A DNA stretch of 64,000 nucleotides from Nemophila menziesii (GCA_029959085.1 JARWIR010000047.1:3410001-3474000); one strand, 5' to 3'. Positions 47,061-60,334 are shown, numbered from the stretch's first letter. Program-made: numbers and translations. The notes: generated by a model from the sequence alone, not told the origin.

Positions 47061-50000
47061 GGCCAATATTTTTGCAAGTTAAAAACACAAGCTATGTGTC
47101 ATATTAAGATTTGTATTAAACCATCCAATATTGGAAGGAATAATTTTCCCTTGAACAACTAAAAGATGTAATTCCTCAAATGGTCATGAGTTATACAATT
47201 ATTACAGGTTTGCTCCTCAAAATTGTTTACTACAGGGTATTTAACTTTGAAAAAGGGGCAGAGTCAAGATATTTTATTTGTGGATGGGAGGGACAATTAA
47301 TGCTCTCGAACCATTTATATTTGAGGGGGAGTAGAACTCACAATTTTATTATTTTGTTATGGCCTTGATATCTCTTCTTATGGTTGCACAATTCTATTAT
47401 ATATTTAGCATAAAGTGTAAATCTTGATTACTAAATTTTTAGGTAACTTATCATTATTTTTTAAATGTTTATTTATAAGAATAGTATGGTTATATCTGTA
47501 AGAATCACACCATGAATATTTACGAATATATGCACTGCAATGATCATGTCCCTATTACCATTGATAGGTAGACTAACATGTTTCCACTACTTTATCGTAA
47601 ATGTTATGAAATGTACCATTTTATCAGTCTTATAGGTCCTATTGTTTGAGTGCCTTTTAAATAAATTTATTCTAACTTTAGTATTAGAAGGCCACCAGAA
47701 GCATCCTCCATGTGGTTTTAAACATTTACTATTTGTGCATGATACTACTATCTCGAGAAGGCATGAAAGATTTCTAAAACTAGTATGTGCTTATGAATGA
47801 TGGTTTTTGCTCTACCACCAATCCAAACATGTAAACATAAGTGTATAACTCGTGTCTCGCGCTTATTGAAAATGTGATTTAGCAATCAAGGTAATAAGAC
47901 AACATTAGTAATCATAAACATCTAACTTTGACATAGCATGTTATATATAACAAGTATAATTAATGACATATGTACTTTGAAGCATGTTCTAATAATGTAG
48001 CGAGTTTATCAATATGAAAAACCATCTAATTTTAAAATTAAAGTGTTTAAATTATTTCAAGCACTAGTAATTTACTAAAATTTCAAATTCTTCACATACC
48101 TATTAATAGTTTATTATAGATAATAAACAAATTAAGGAAATAAAGGATTCAAAATCTTAATAACCAAAGGTAATAAAACAACTAAATCACATTTCACTAG
48201 TATCACATATTTTTTAAAGATACATTAATACAAATAATAGAAACGAGTAGCACCTTATCATATAAAGAATAAAGAATAAACCAAAATTAACCATATATTA
48301 TATGTTAATTTTAAAAAAAGAATAACTCGAAATTTATTCAATTAACCAAAAGGTAAAAAAATAAATTATTTATGGGATATCGTAATCTAAATCTGTATAT
48401 ATTATATCGTCTTTGTAACATAATATCAAGCCGCTACCCCTCCCTTCCTAATATCGAACACTAGCCCCCACCCTTTATCATCTATACTTAACACATTACA
48501 CAAAATTTTCTATGTAGTTTCATCATTTTGTATTGATTAATCTAATGTGCCCCCTTCTTAAATGTGCTTCTTTTTTCCTTCCTTCTTCGATCTTCTCATC
48601 TTTAAGTATCTTTCGTTGAATATTCCATTTCAATTGATGATTCTTTGATAAGTTGATATTAATTATTAATTTTATTTTATTATCTTGTCAATGAATTATT
48701 GCTTATCATTTATAAGTGATATACTCACTTTTATTACTTTAGATATTTTTAATTTCTAGGAAAATAAGTATCATTGTAATTTTTAAATTTAATTAATTTT
48801 GTTTTGTTATTATTTAATATATTTTCTTCTAACTTTTATTAGGTGTATATTAATTTGAAAAACACTTTTCTTGAACTTGATTGGAAACATTTTATTTTTA
48901 TATATTGGAATTATTTATATTGAAAATTTAAGTTGGATATTGGTCATTATCAATCGAATTATAGTCCTGGTTATCCATTATCAGGGGTGTTTTAGAAATT
49001 TTATTTAGCAAGGGTTCTAACATTACAAAATCTTGGTAAGGAAAATTACCTATGTAGTTCATGAACTATATCCATATAGTTATGGCCTTGATATCTCTTC
49101 TTATGTGGCCATACTTCTCTTAATGTGATATGACTTATGTGAGAACGAAGTTGAAGTTTTTTGTTGGAACATTGCTGATATGATCTATGGGTGGTTGTTC
49201 AGATTAAGTGGGGGTACTTTTGTGAAATTTAAGATGTTGGAAGTTCTTATATACATTAAATATTTTGGATTCATGATACCATGTTTCTATGCTCTATATT
49301 TTATATATGGTCTTTAGTTGTTCCAGTTTATCTGGTTATCTGGTTATCTTAAACTAGTCTCATATTCATTAACACAAAAAAAAACACCCCAAATCTAGTA
49401 TCTACAATTCCAAACTATAATACATCAAATAGAAACTAAGGCTATAGTGTAAAACCAGAAAGCTAAAATGAAAAGTCAGCATTCTAATGAAACCCCCACT
49501 TATCATAATCCATCATGTTTAATAACCAGACAGAAATTGAGCAAGATAACATTTATTTAAGAAGTGTGCTTTGAGACTATCTTAATGGTATTATGAATGG
49601 TTCTACTTCTAAGTAACGATAGACTTCAACTACTCCTAAAAGGTCCTCTTATATCATCTTTGTCATGTTGGGCTTTGAACACAGAATATCACCAATTGAG
49701 TTGTCCATAGATCTCTTATATTAAATTTCTCGTAAATAATAAAGTTTGTTTTGTTAAATATTTGAATCATTACTTCCTTTTTTTAACAAGTTCACTTTTT
49801 TTATATTTGTAAAGAAAAATGTGCTTAAAGTGTAATATTTATAGTAGACAGAGACATGCACAAAAGTTTTATTATATTATTGGGTTGTTTATGAAATTGT
49901 TTTAGTATATTATTCTCAATCCTAAATTTATTATCACGACAACTAACATGTGATTTTGGGCGAGACAAGCTAGCCCACCCGATAGTATCATTCTAGTGGA

Positions 50001-52975
50001 GGGACACAATGGTCTAAATGACTAACAATCTATATTCTTGAGCATATTAATAAACCCGATACTTTTGTATCAAATACTTCCTCTAAAATATGAGTAGTGA
50101 ATTTGTTAACAATGACGATGAATTTATTGTAATTTTTTTCCAAAATACGACCCACTTAAAAAATATCGTTTTTGGGTCATTGATCATCAAAATAGTAAAC
50201 ATATAGAGTAAATATACTATTTACACCTATAATATTACTCATTTGACATATTATGCCATGTTTTCTAAAACGTGTCCATTCATCCATGTACAAAACTTTC
50301 AAGCTAAATTACACATATTAACATATTTTGTCTAATTTTTTAGTTAAGTTATTATTCAATTATTTATAATCATTATTAATTAATTTATATTATTATATTG
50401 ACCCATAAGTTTATCAGATTTAAAATTGATCTCCCTATTTTGCTAAAAATATTTAAATACATCAAATTAAAAAAAAAAATAATAAATATCCGCCATCCCC
50501 TTCGTCTTTTTCACACAACCCTATATTTCATAGTCAACCACTAAGAAAGTAAATTCAAAACATTTTTCTTTATAGTTTGATGATAAGGTTATGAAGGAAA
50601 AATAAAAGAATCTTGCTAGCACTATAGTGTCAAGAAAAGCTTCTACTCAATTGGACGAAACATGATCGGTTTAAGTTATGTTTCATGAATAACCAAAATG
50701 TGACTTGCCATTCTAAAAATAATGTATTTCATTTTTTGAAATGGTTCTATAAGACTATTATTTTGTCTATTATTCTTATTTTGTGATGGATTTTATATTA
50801 AGTGGGTTCATTCTTGAAGCAATTAGTAATCCAATTTTACTTGTTGTTGTCGTTGTTGTTCGTTTTGCCATTGTTACAGTTGTATTTACTTGTAATACCT
50901 GCTATGGAAAAATGAGTTATCACTAATTTCATTACTTGGATTAAAGAGATGCAATAGAGTTAGAATCCATACTACATTATAATAATGTTAGATCCATGAA
51001 ACCATAATATAAAGGCGTCAAAAAGCCTCAAATTAAGCATCTTTACGATTATTGGAGTGTACAGTAATGTGCAAACATTTACTCCATCATTTATTTCATA
51101 GAATAGAAAGTCTGATCAAACTAGATTCTCTTAACTCTAAATTAAATTTAAAATTTTAGCTAATACACATATGTTTCTTATGTCCTAAAAATCAAATCTT
51201 TGAGAGTAACTATAATTCTATCACGAAAATGATGATTTGATAAAATTATTTGGGGGTTATTTGTATAGTGAGGAGTTTCTCGAAGAAACATATCAAAAGA
51301 TATTTCAAATTTAGAATTCAAAGATATACAAGTAATATACAGTGAAGTATAACTTGATTTGGCCTTATAAATTTAAAACCATCTTTTGAAATATTGTTTT
51401 TCATTAGAATATGGTTAATTTATACCATTCAGTGTACTATGCATATGGAGATACTATGCATATGGAGAAATTCATCTTGCGTAGTTTTCTTCACTTGTAC
51501 ATGCTCCACTCGCGTCAACAAATTGTAAGCTTCATTAACTAGTAATTAAAGATGGTTTTAATTTTAAAGAATATTTTGAGGTTTTATGTTTAAAATAATT
51601 TTTAACATTTTTGATTTAAATTATTTTGTATCATTAATGAATGTTTTGGGTAATGATAATGGTGATGATGGTGATGATAATAGTGGTGGATGTGTATGAA
51701 GAAGGTGGTCTGAAGATAGGTAAGGAGGAGGTTGCAAAATCAATTAATGTAGGTTGGGATGTGTATGAAAAAATAAATTTATGGGTTAATTGATTCTTTC
51801 AAACTTGTGGGTTAAATTAATAATTTCAAATTATCTAAATTAATTAAGAATAATTTAACAGAGTCTTTGATCGGACCTACCAAAAGACAATAAACTTGCA
51901 CATGATTTGTATAGTGATAAAGGGTCACACTTTAAAAAGTAGGGTGTCTTCTATCAAAAGGGTCATAGTAGAAAATATTTTGAGTGTATTTTCTATAAGA
52001 TATATAAACTAAAGGTTTTTAGGCGTTCTCGTCGAGCACAATGAAACTTCACCATAAAAACTCACTACGTGATCAACACACACATATATATAAGGATCAA
52101 ACTATAAATATTTACAAATGTATAAAATGTTTCCACTATATTATCGATAATGATACAAAATATACCATTTCATCGCTCTTATAAGCTCCCATGTTTGAGG
52201 GTCATTTATCACAAATTTACTTTTAACTCGAGTGCTACCGCAAGTATATTCTAGTGGTCATTAATATTTGCTACTTGGGCAGGACATTACCATCTCATAA
52301 AGACCCAAAAGATCTCAAAACGCTATATGTGTCCATGGATGATGTTTATTATTCTATTAACAATCCAAACTAGTAAACATAACTGTATAACTTTTGTGTC
52401 ATCCTTATTCATAATGTATTTTAGCAATCAATGTCGTAAAATAGTGATCATCAACATCTAATTCAATATATTCAATTCTTGACTGGGGAACACCAATGGC
52501 CTACTAGTATCATTAATGACAACAACTCTACTATTTGTACTTTCAATCATAACTCAATAATCAGATTATCTAAGAATTTTTTAATTATTCGAGTTCATCC
52601 ATCTTAAAAATCATATAATTATAAAATTAAAATGTTAAAACCATACCTGGAAAATATATTTGATCTTTAAAAACCCTAGTCGTGGCCTAATATACCCATT
52701 TTAAAACATATAAACTATAGATTAGAGATGATTAATCATGGTAAAAACATCAACAAAATTCATACATTAGAGAGTCATAAATGGATATCATACTATTAGG
52801 TGAATGATTACTTTGAAGGCCATTTAACTAGAAGAACAAGATAAATTAGACACACACATTTTGTGTTGTATCTAGATATAGAGATGAGATAAGAATGAGG
52901 TACAAGATATAATATGGCATGTGCAAGAGAATAGATATTAGATTAATTCATATCTGAAACAAAGCTAAGTGGCCA
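47061..52975 (+). repeat. 5.87-kb tandem unit, copy 4 (last, most diverged)
   Basis: About 5.91 kb. It keeps 'aaattttagctaat' near 51,150, which copy 0 has and copies 1-3 have lost, and it carries a private duplication of 'atactatgcatatggaga' at 51,434-51,470. The array ends where 'ggccaacattttt' passes into unrelated DNA at about 52,980. Confidence 0.9.
50207..51994. mobile_element. MULE-like element inside unit copy 4
   Basis: Same ends as the other copies. It is longer than in copies 1-3 because it keeps the ancestral stretch near 51,150 and has the small internal duplication. Confidence 0.6.
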
Positions 52976-52979
52976 ACAT

Positions 52980-53520
52980 TTTTAAAATATAATGGTCTTT
53001 TTAATAATGTAGATTATATGGTAATAAGTCTTTTAGGGCCTTCCAAAATCCTTAATTTTTAACCATATTGGGCAATCTAGTGTGTTAGTAAAGATTTTTA
53101 GGATCGGTATTTGTTTTTTCCTATTATTGACCATAACAATTCAACAAAGGCTAACTTCTTCATAGGTTTAATTTTTTTTATTTATCTGCATTACATTGTC
53201 AATAGTTTATTTATTTATTCAATTTAAATTTATTTCTTCTTTGTTTTAATTGATATATTCTTTCTTTCATTTACTTTGGAAAATTCAATTTGTTTTGATG
53301 AAAAGTAAAGATTGAGATTATTTTTTAATTACATATATTAATTATTTAGATTAATGAAAGATAATATAAGAAAGACTCATTTGTGTACAGAAAAAATTTA
53401 CAAAATAATCAGTATAGAATTTACTTTAAATTTTAGAAAAAATTTATAATCCTTACATTTCTGAAATAGAATAAAAATATGATTAAAATTGTTGATATAA
53501 TGATATAGAGCAAACTTAAC
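52980..53520. other. A+T-rich spacer after the tandem array
   Basis: No gene, no match to the array unit and no clear repeat seen by eye. It separates the array from the next S fragment. Confidence 0.4.
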
Positions 53521-54720
53521 ATTATAATTTCCTTTGAAATTTATCCCTAAATTTGCAAAAGTAACATTTAAACCCCTTATCTTTTAATTTTGTTATGGTG
53601 TTGATCACTTGTAAATCTTTTCATTATGTTATAAGTGTCATATTATGGACATTTATAGTGAAATTATTGCATAATATAGGAACATACACTGCAATTCACT
53701 CATAAAGAAAAAAATCTCATTCCTTTTTACAACTTTTTTTCCAAGAAAATGTTTTTTACTTTTTGCTTCAAGGCTAAATATCTTTTGCTAATTTGTGTTT
53801 TAATTTTTATTTGGTTTTATTTAAAAATAATAATTGAATTATGAATTAAATAATAGAACTTGTCCTGAACGGTTTAAACATCTCACAAGGAACAAATGAG
53901 ATTCAGACCTTTGACAATAAAATTCTCCAAATAGGTATGATTTTTCCTTAAGAGTAGTTTTTTTCGTAATATATGGATATAGGGACCTATAATACAATTT
54001 GTGCTAGAAAATTGTAACATTTGGATTTCGTGATAACATTAGGCCTTTATCTCTGACATTTGCCCCCTTAGATTTCAATTATGTGACAATGGAAGTAACT
54101 TTTTTGTAATTTCATTAGGTTTATAAGGGTTGGCTAGTAAAATAGATTTTTAGGGAATTTTTGTAATAAAGCTTATACAATATCTTTTTAAAATGTATTT
54201 TTATATCTTTGTTTACTTATGTAGTTGTGAGTTGCATTCTATAGGTAAATAACTCATTTGGTACCTTATTTTGCAAAAGTAACATTTTAATCCCTTATCT
54301 TTTGATAATTGTAACAATGTTATCCTTTTTTTTATTTCCCTTATATTAGTAAAATGACATATTTAAGGGTATTTTGGTTGTTTATCACACCAATTGCATA
54401 GTGACATGTGGGTTTAACCCATATAATAATGGAAATATAAAAGGACTAACACTAGAACAAAAAAAATGGGGATTAAAGGTTACATTTACAAGATAAGGTT
54501 CTAGATTGTAAAAAAAATGAAGGAATTAATAGGTTATTTAATCCTTTAATTATATTTTCCACCCTCTAAGTTTTTTATATAATTGTGGATTACGATAAAT
54601 TATTTTCTTATTATTTTATTTTAATATGTAAACAAATTTGTTTGTAGTTTAAAAAGAAGAACTCTTGAAAAAGTTTATGCCTTTGGTGAGATCTCGCTTT
54701 TCTTTCTCCACATTTTTGAT
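53520..54720 (+). repeat. Segment family S, partial copy
   Basis: Colinear with 5,440-6,560 and with 1-600. Landmarks are 'gcttcaaggctaaat..cttttgctaattt', 'ctagtaaaatag', 'cttatgtagtt', a foldback module and 'aactcttgaaaaagtttatg'. No gene. Confidence 0.7.
54244..54540. repeat. Foldback (MITE-like) module 6
   Basis: Closest in form to module 1. The left arm 'taaataactcatttggtacc' is mirrored by 'aggttctagattgtaa' ... 'aataggttattta'. The loop has 'taagggtattttggttg'. Confidence 0.65.
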
Positions 54721-55120
54721 GGCTCAAAATTTGAAAGATAATCTAGCTACTCATTGTTTTCGGGGGAAGCTTTATGAATGTTTTTTGTGTGGTCTTTGTC
54801 GTTTTTGTTGTTCCTACAGAAATTGTCCCCGGAGGTGAAACTTGAAGCATGCATAGGGTTAAATTCGGTGAGATACATATCTTTGATGTTGAAGATATTG
54901 TTGTTGATGTTAAGACCCTGATTTCACGTCTATCGGTCATAATGTTTTATAAAGGCTTTGATTAGGATGACATGTTATCTCATTTCCATTATTCTTCATG
55001 TCTTGGAATATTTTTCAATAGTGATTGGTATCTCTTGGAAATATCTATTCATTCCCTCGAATAATAATACATTGTGCATTATTGTTTGACAAACGATTTT
55101 GATAAGTTGATAACTTGATT

Positions 55121-55245
55121 GGTGGAACTACATCCTGGATTGATGAACCTCTACCATGGATCGGTGGAGCTCCCCCTAGATTGGTGGGGCTCCGTCCTGG
55201 ATCGGTGGAGATCTACCCCGGATAAGTGTTACTCTGCCATGGATC
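55121..55245 (+). repeat. 21-bp minisatellite (six units, decaying further right)
   Basis: Units follow 'ggtggagctctaccctggatc' loosely. Steps are 21, 21, 20, 21, 21 and 21 bp, and fainter units reach about 55,287. In one frame the unit encodes a seven-residue repeat close to GG-A-x-P-W-I, but the 20-bp unit shifts the frame once. It is much richer in G+C than its surroundings and lies 100 bp before an unrecognised open frame. Confidence 0.75.
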
Positions 55246-55343
55246 AGTGAAACTTAACTCTCATTGGTCAAAATCTATCTTGTTGAAGCCTGCGGGTCGC
55301 ATACCTATTGAAGCCATTTAAAATAAAAGTATTTTCCAAATAA

Positions 55344-55661
55344 TTACCTCTTGGTGGAGTCCAATTCATATATATCATACTTGTAGCCAAATTATATGGC
55401 ATAGACTTATTACAAGATTTAATAGAATTTATATGGGGCTTAGTTTCGAAGGAGGAATTTACTATTGCTTGGTTTCTAGCAGACATACCAAAACTTCTTG
55501 TAACTGAACAAGACAAGCCATATAAATTCAATACTGGTGGTAGTGGTGTGACATTACTTGACGAGTCATCCTCACCATTTGAGATGGATGATGAATCCTA
55601 TCCATGCTTTGCCTTTTGGATTCCACCAGTAACCGATACATTCCTCTGTCATCCACCCTAA
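55344..55661 (+). CDS. Unrecognised 105-codon open frame without ATG start (possible exon)
   Basis: An uninterrupted plus-strand frame runs from just after a TAA at 55,341-55,343 to a TAA at 55,659-55,661. The first Met comes only late ('FEMDDES'), so an annotator requiring ATG would miss it. The residue mix is protein-like and unlike nearby frames. It has a hydrophobic start ('LGGVQFIYIILVAKLYG'), then 'LIEFIWGLVSKEEFTIAW', 'LADIPKLLVTEQDKPYKF', an acidic/serine stretch and a C-terminal 'FAFWIPPVTD'. The DNA is less A+T-rich than its flanks. It may be a terminal exon or a captured gene fragment. No consensus splice acceptor is obvious right at its start. I do not recognise the family and propose no function. 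Confidence 0.35.
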   Translation, partial: LPLGGVQFIYIILVAKLYGIDLLQDLIEFIWGLVSKEEFTIAWFLADIPKLLVTEQDKPYKFNTGGSGVTLLDESSSPFEMDDESYPCFAFWIPPVTDTFLCHPP

Positions 55662-57810
55662 ATCCAATACCTTTTATAGTTCTTGCAGATGTACCTCAGT
55701 TGCGTAATGCTGTTATTGTTATTATAACAAAATTTTGTTTTATCTGAGTCATACCGAGTGCATTTGTAATGCGCATGTTCCACCATCTTTCCTTCCCTCT
55801 ATTGTTGATCATCTTTTCACTCATCACCTCTCTCTTCTCCATTTTTTTCTCTTTTCCAAATTAATTATCTCTCAAGTTTTTTTTTGTTTTTTTGCTGATG
55901 TTGAATAGACACCCACAACAAAGTATTTATACAATACCAAATACCAAATGCCAAAAACCAAATTTAGTAAATAATTAATTAATTAAGACGCCTTAATTAT
56001 AGACATGGTAATTTCACCTTGTAGAAGCGCTTGTAATCATGACTTCATTATTTTAGTATTACAAAATGGTAATGGTAAGGGGTAATAATTCCATATCAGT
56101 TTTTCGTAATCATATACCATATAACCAAATAAGTTAAAAATTAATATATAATATAAAACAAACTAGTCAATAATCCAGATTATCTACATAAAGAAAGAAC
56201 GGTTAGGATCATCTTATACACAATATTGAGGAGTTATTGTTTATTAATAAGGAAACAAATAATTGCTTTTTCCAAAAAAACACTTTCACTAAATTAATAT
56301 TTCACTAAACAAAACTATAGACACGTATTAGTCTTTAATATAGATAATATCTAAAACACTTTAATAAACTAAATAAATAATTATTTTTTTACTATAAATG
56401 GGATTATAGAATATAAATAATTATTATATTTACTTAATAATACTTTGTAAAATTATATTAATGGAATTCCACATTGAATAATATAAAGAATACAAAGATT
56501 TTAATCATGAATTAGAGATACCTCTCTACACATTATAACATCCTGCCTAACACAAGGATTTGGATCATTAGACGTCTGAAAAATATGATCATACAACAAA
56601 ATTAATTACATTTCCTTCACAAATTAAATTTGAAGCAAGACATATGCCCAAGCATTAGCTCAATCAGAGAGTAGACTTGTAAATTGAAGCGATACAAAAT
56701 TTAAGATTTTAGAGAAAAATATCAATTATGTAAAATAATAGTAAGGGACTTATAATTTAATCGCTATACACACCAAATTTATAACACTTATTAATAAAAT
56801 TTGAAATTGTACTCTAAAGATATATATATACATACAAATTTAAAAATTATTTAAAATTATAAATTATCTTTATCATTTTTCTAAGTACAAAAGAAATGAT
56901 ATTATAACTTCTACAATAAATTAAAACAAGTTTAAATTTAATTAATAAATGAGTCTATGTAGATTTTGAAATACATAGCCGGATCCAGAATATAAATAAG
57001 GGTGGGCTTAAATAATAAGGGGGTTCCGAAATTCTTTTTTTTTTTGAGTATTTAATAAAAAGGACATGTAACAAATGAATCTATAGATTAAATAATAATA
57101 TATAAAGATGAAAAAATTACAATTATACTTTAGGAGTTTATATTTTCTGAAATATATTCATGATAGTGGTATTTTAAATTTTCTTACAAATATCTCTCTC
57201 AATAAAGATACACAAAAAATGATTCAAGCATTCGTCACTCATTTTATTTTTTGTAATTTAGTCTTCACAATACTCATAGTTGAAATTACCCACTCAACAG
57301 AAACAGTAGTTGACAATGTTAATTCTAACAAAACTAAGTAAACCAGCTAATGAATCAACTAAAACTAGAAATTTAAAAAAAACAAGTTATTATCTTACAA
57401 TTTTTCCTTTTAATTATTTCCTTTTTAATAAAATATATTAAATTAATCAATTAAGGAATAATTTTAATGATATAAATAAATATATATATATCGAATAATT
57501 AATATTTATTATATTAAAAAAAATTATACAAAATACCAAATAAGAAAAATTTAACAACATATCAAAAAAATTAACAAAAAATACTGATGGAAGATGATAA
57601 ATTTCGAATACTTATTGTAATTTTAGTTTGTGTAAAAAAATTATATTGAGTTTAAAATAAGTTATTAAAATTAAAATATATAAGTAAAATTAAATTGGTT
57701 AAAAACCTAAAATAATTAAATAAACTAATGTATGTCGGCCACTGAATAAATATTTGGTTGATCCATATACCTAACTTTCATGATTAAATGAGTAAGAATG
57801 ATCTAAAAAT
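55662..57810. other. A+T-rich intergenic stretch
   Basis: No supported gene. A small open frame at 57,108-57,341 (+) has low-complexity composition and no recognisable motif. Poly-T at about 57,034-57,045 and the adjacent 'gggtgggctta' and 'agggggttcc' hint at transposon debris. Confidence 0.4.
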
Positions 57811-57819
57811 TAAACACAC

Positions 57820-58060
57820 TAATATCATATTTGTTCACCATAGGAATATATATTATTATAATTAATTGGTAAGAGTATTATTATTTTGGATTCTAACAAA
57901 TTTTTTGTTCCAACACTACAGTGGAAAACTTTTAACTGCATAAAAAATATTGATTGAATTTCTTAGTACATGAGCAACATCTTCTATTGACGTTTCTATT
58001 GTAACCATATTTTGTGTTGACGAAGATTAGCTATTGAAAGCACTCATTCTTAGTAATTGA
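57820..58060 (+). repeat. Dispersed 250-bp repeat, copy 1
   Basis: Shares with 60,335 and 61,240 the order 'atatttgttcaccatag', 'ataattaattggtaag', 'ccaacactacagtgg', 'ttagtacatgagcaacatc', 'tgttgac'. A left part alone also occurs at 58,435-58,500. Non-coding as far as I can see. Confidence 0.65.
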
Positions 58061-59128
58061 ATGAGAGGATTGAAATAAAAAAAATTACCTACATTAATAA
58101 AATGAAATTTATATGATTCATTAATTAATTTGTACCTTGATATAGGTTTATTTATAGTTTAATACAAGTCATAGATACATGTATACAAAATTAACTGTTA
58201 TTTCTAACATTGATATATATACAAACATTATCTTAATTAATTATTTTCCAATTTATTTTAACTATGCTGGTACATTCTTGATAACTTTTTTATAACATTA
58301 CAGAGTTGATGAAATTGAAACTTACCCATAAAGTTGTAAATAAGATAACATAAGAAATATTATTTCTAGCATGTAGTAGATCCATCAACAAAAAATTGAG
58401 GAATAAAATGGTCGTGAATGATTATGAAATCTTAATAACATATTAGTTCACCGTAGAAAAATATACTATAATAATTAATTTGTAAGTAATAATTTCCTTC
58501 AACTGTCAAATAAAAATATGTGGTTATGATGATGTTTCCAATGTGTTTCTCAGCTATTTAACAAGGAAAAAAATATAAAATATCAACATGTATCCTTGTG
58601 TGGCAACCCAAATTTAATAAGTTATTGATAGTGTTGTGTTTTCATCTATTTAATACCTTTTTACGGGACATATAATGTAACTTTTTCAACATCGTGTAAA
58701 ATGTGAACAAAAAGTTTTATATCTTTATCACTTCATTGAAGGTATGTTTCTTATGACAGTAACCTAATTTTATAGTGTATTATTTTTTAAATAAATAGTA
58801 ATATCTGTATGAAAATGATCATTGATAAGGTTGTAAAGCATATGACACGAGAAGAATTTTGTGGCTTTATATTTTGTTTGACTAAATTAAATTCCTTATA
58901 TTTATTTAAAAAATAGATAGTATTTAGTCTTGGATATCTGTTTTTAGTATAGTGGGTAAGGAGTACATATTCCCGAATTATGCGTATGGATACATGAAGT
59001 AATTTGACATATTCATTTTCTATTGAAATATACTATGGTATTGAAGTAGTACTAAATAAAAAGTTAATTTAAGAACTCTCAATGTGATAAATAAATTTTT
59101 CATCAAAGGCTCGTATGGTATTAAATTT

Positions 59129-59327
59129 TGAGCATTGCTATACATCACCCCTATTTGATTCATCCTTATTTCACCTCCTATGTGTCACCACCGTATGTAG
59201 CATTAAAAAAAGTTGGAAAAAATAATTAATTCAGAGAGAGAGAAATAATTTGATTGGGTTTTAAAACCTCCATATATGAGGTGATTTAAGGGTGAACCAA
59301 TAAGGGGTGATATATATCTTTACTCTT
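59129..59327. mobile_element. MITE with inverted repeats of about 50 bp
   Basis: The left end '...gctatacatcacccctatt' ... 'catccttatttcacctccta' is mirrored by the right end read in reverse, '...agatatatatcacccctta' ... 'cacccttaaatcacctcata'. TTAA/TTA-type flanks are possible, which would fit a PIF/Harbinger-type MITE. It is 199 bp with no coding capacity. Confidence 0.75.
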
Positions 59328-60334
59328 AAACTTACACCAAATCTTAATTTCATAATTGATTACAAAATAGTAAATCATGTAAGACTTATATTCCATCTAA
59401 ATAGTTAAGATATTGGGAAATGTTTTACCTATAAAATTTTTATCACTACTACTCACTAACTATCATTTCTAAAAAAAGTTTCCTTTATGGTTCATATAAA
59501 GGGATTAGGCTTTCTAAGAATAATTGATTTCTTGTTTGAAAAGAACAATAGTATAGATATTCAAGTCATAATTTCTACTTTATTGTGTATGAGAACACTA
59601 TCTTGTGTTGGAAATTACTTGATTTGTGTATGATTTAAGAATATCTACAAACTAAGGCCTTACAATATTGAATATTCAATTTAGATAAGATACATGGATG
59701 GAATACTACGTTATGTCTAAAGGTGCGAAAAACGTTTTTATTACAGTGGTTCGTTGAGCATTCCAGGTTTGTACTAAATCTAAGTTTCTCATTCCATTAC
59801 ACGTGTATAATTATTTGACTTACTCCTTAGTTAACTTATAGTGTGTCAATAGTTTTAAAATTATTATCCAATACATCAAATATGTAAAATTTAATGTTGC
59901 ATAAATAAAGAAATAAATACCTTTAGTTGAAACATATATAATTCCTCTTGTGACATTCTCACCTGAGATTCCATGTTGAGATTTCATTAAATCTATGATT
60001 TTGTGTAGAGGACTCAAATATTATTCTCAATATTAATTTCTAGACATCCCAAAATTCCCTCTTGAGTTTATTAAGCTACTAATACGATATCTAATGAATA
60101 AATTTATTTTATATCACGGTTAATACATTAAGGATAATATAAAAACTATTGCTAGAGAATAAATGGTCTTGTGGTTCACTCGAAGATCCCTAACGAAATT
60201 TAATATATGTCCGAGTCAATAATCACATTAACATTAGGAAAAAAATACTATGAAAAAATATATTAAAATTTATTAGATTCTTGACATAGTAGATCAATCT
60301 ATGAATATCTTGAGGAATAAATGGATTTGAATGT

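Noticed and set aside
54743..54940. Minus-strand frame with Thr-rich composition
   Set aside because: Repetitive Thr/Lys codons, no recognised motif and no support from flanking splice sites.
56650..56700. tRNA-like stretch 'ttagctcaatcagagagtag' with 'acttgtaaatt'
   Set aside because: The first part resembles an A box and a Thr-type anticodon loop, but no T-arm (GGTTCGAATCC) or acceptor pairing follows. At most a relic.
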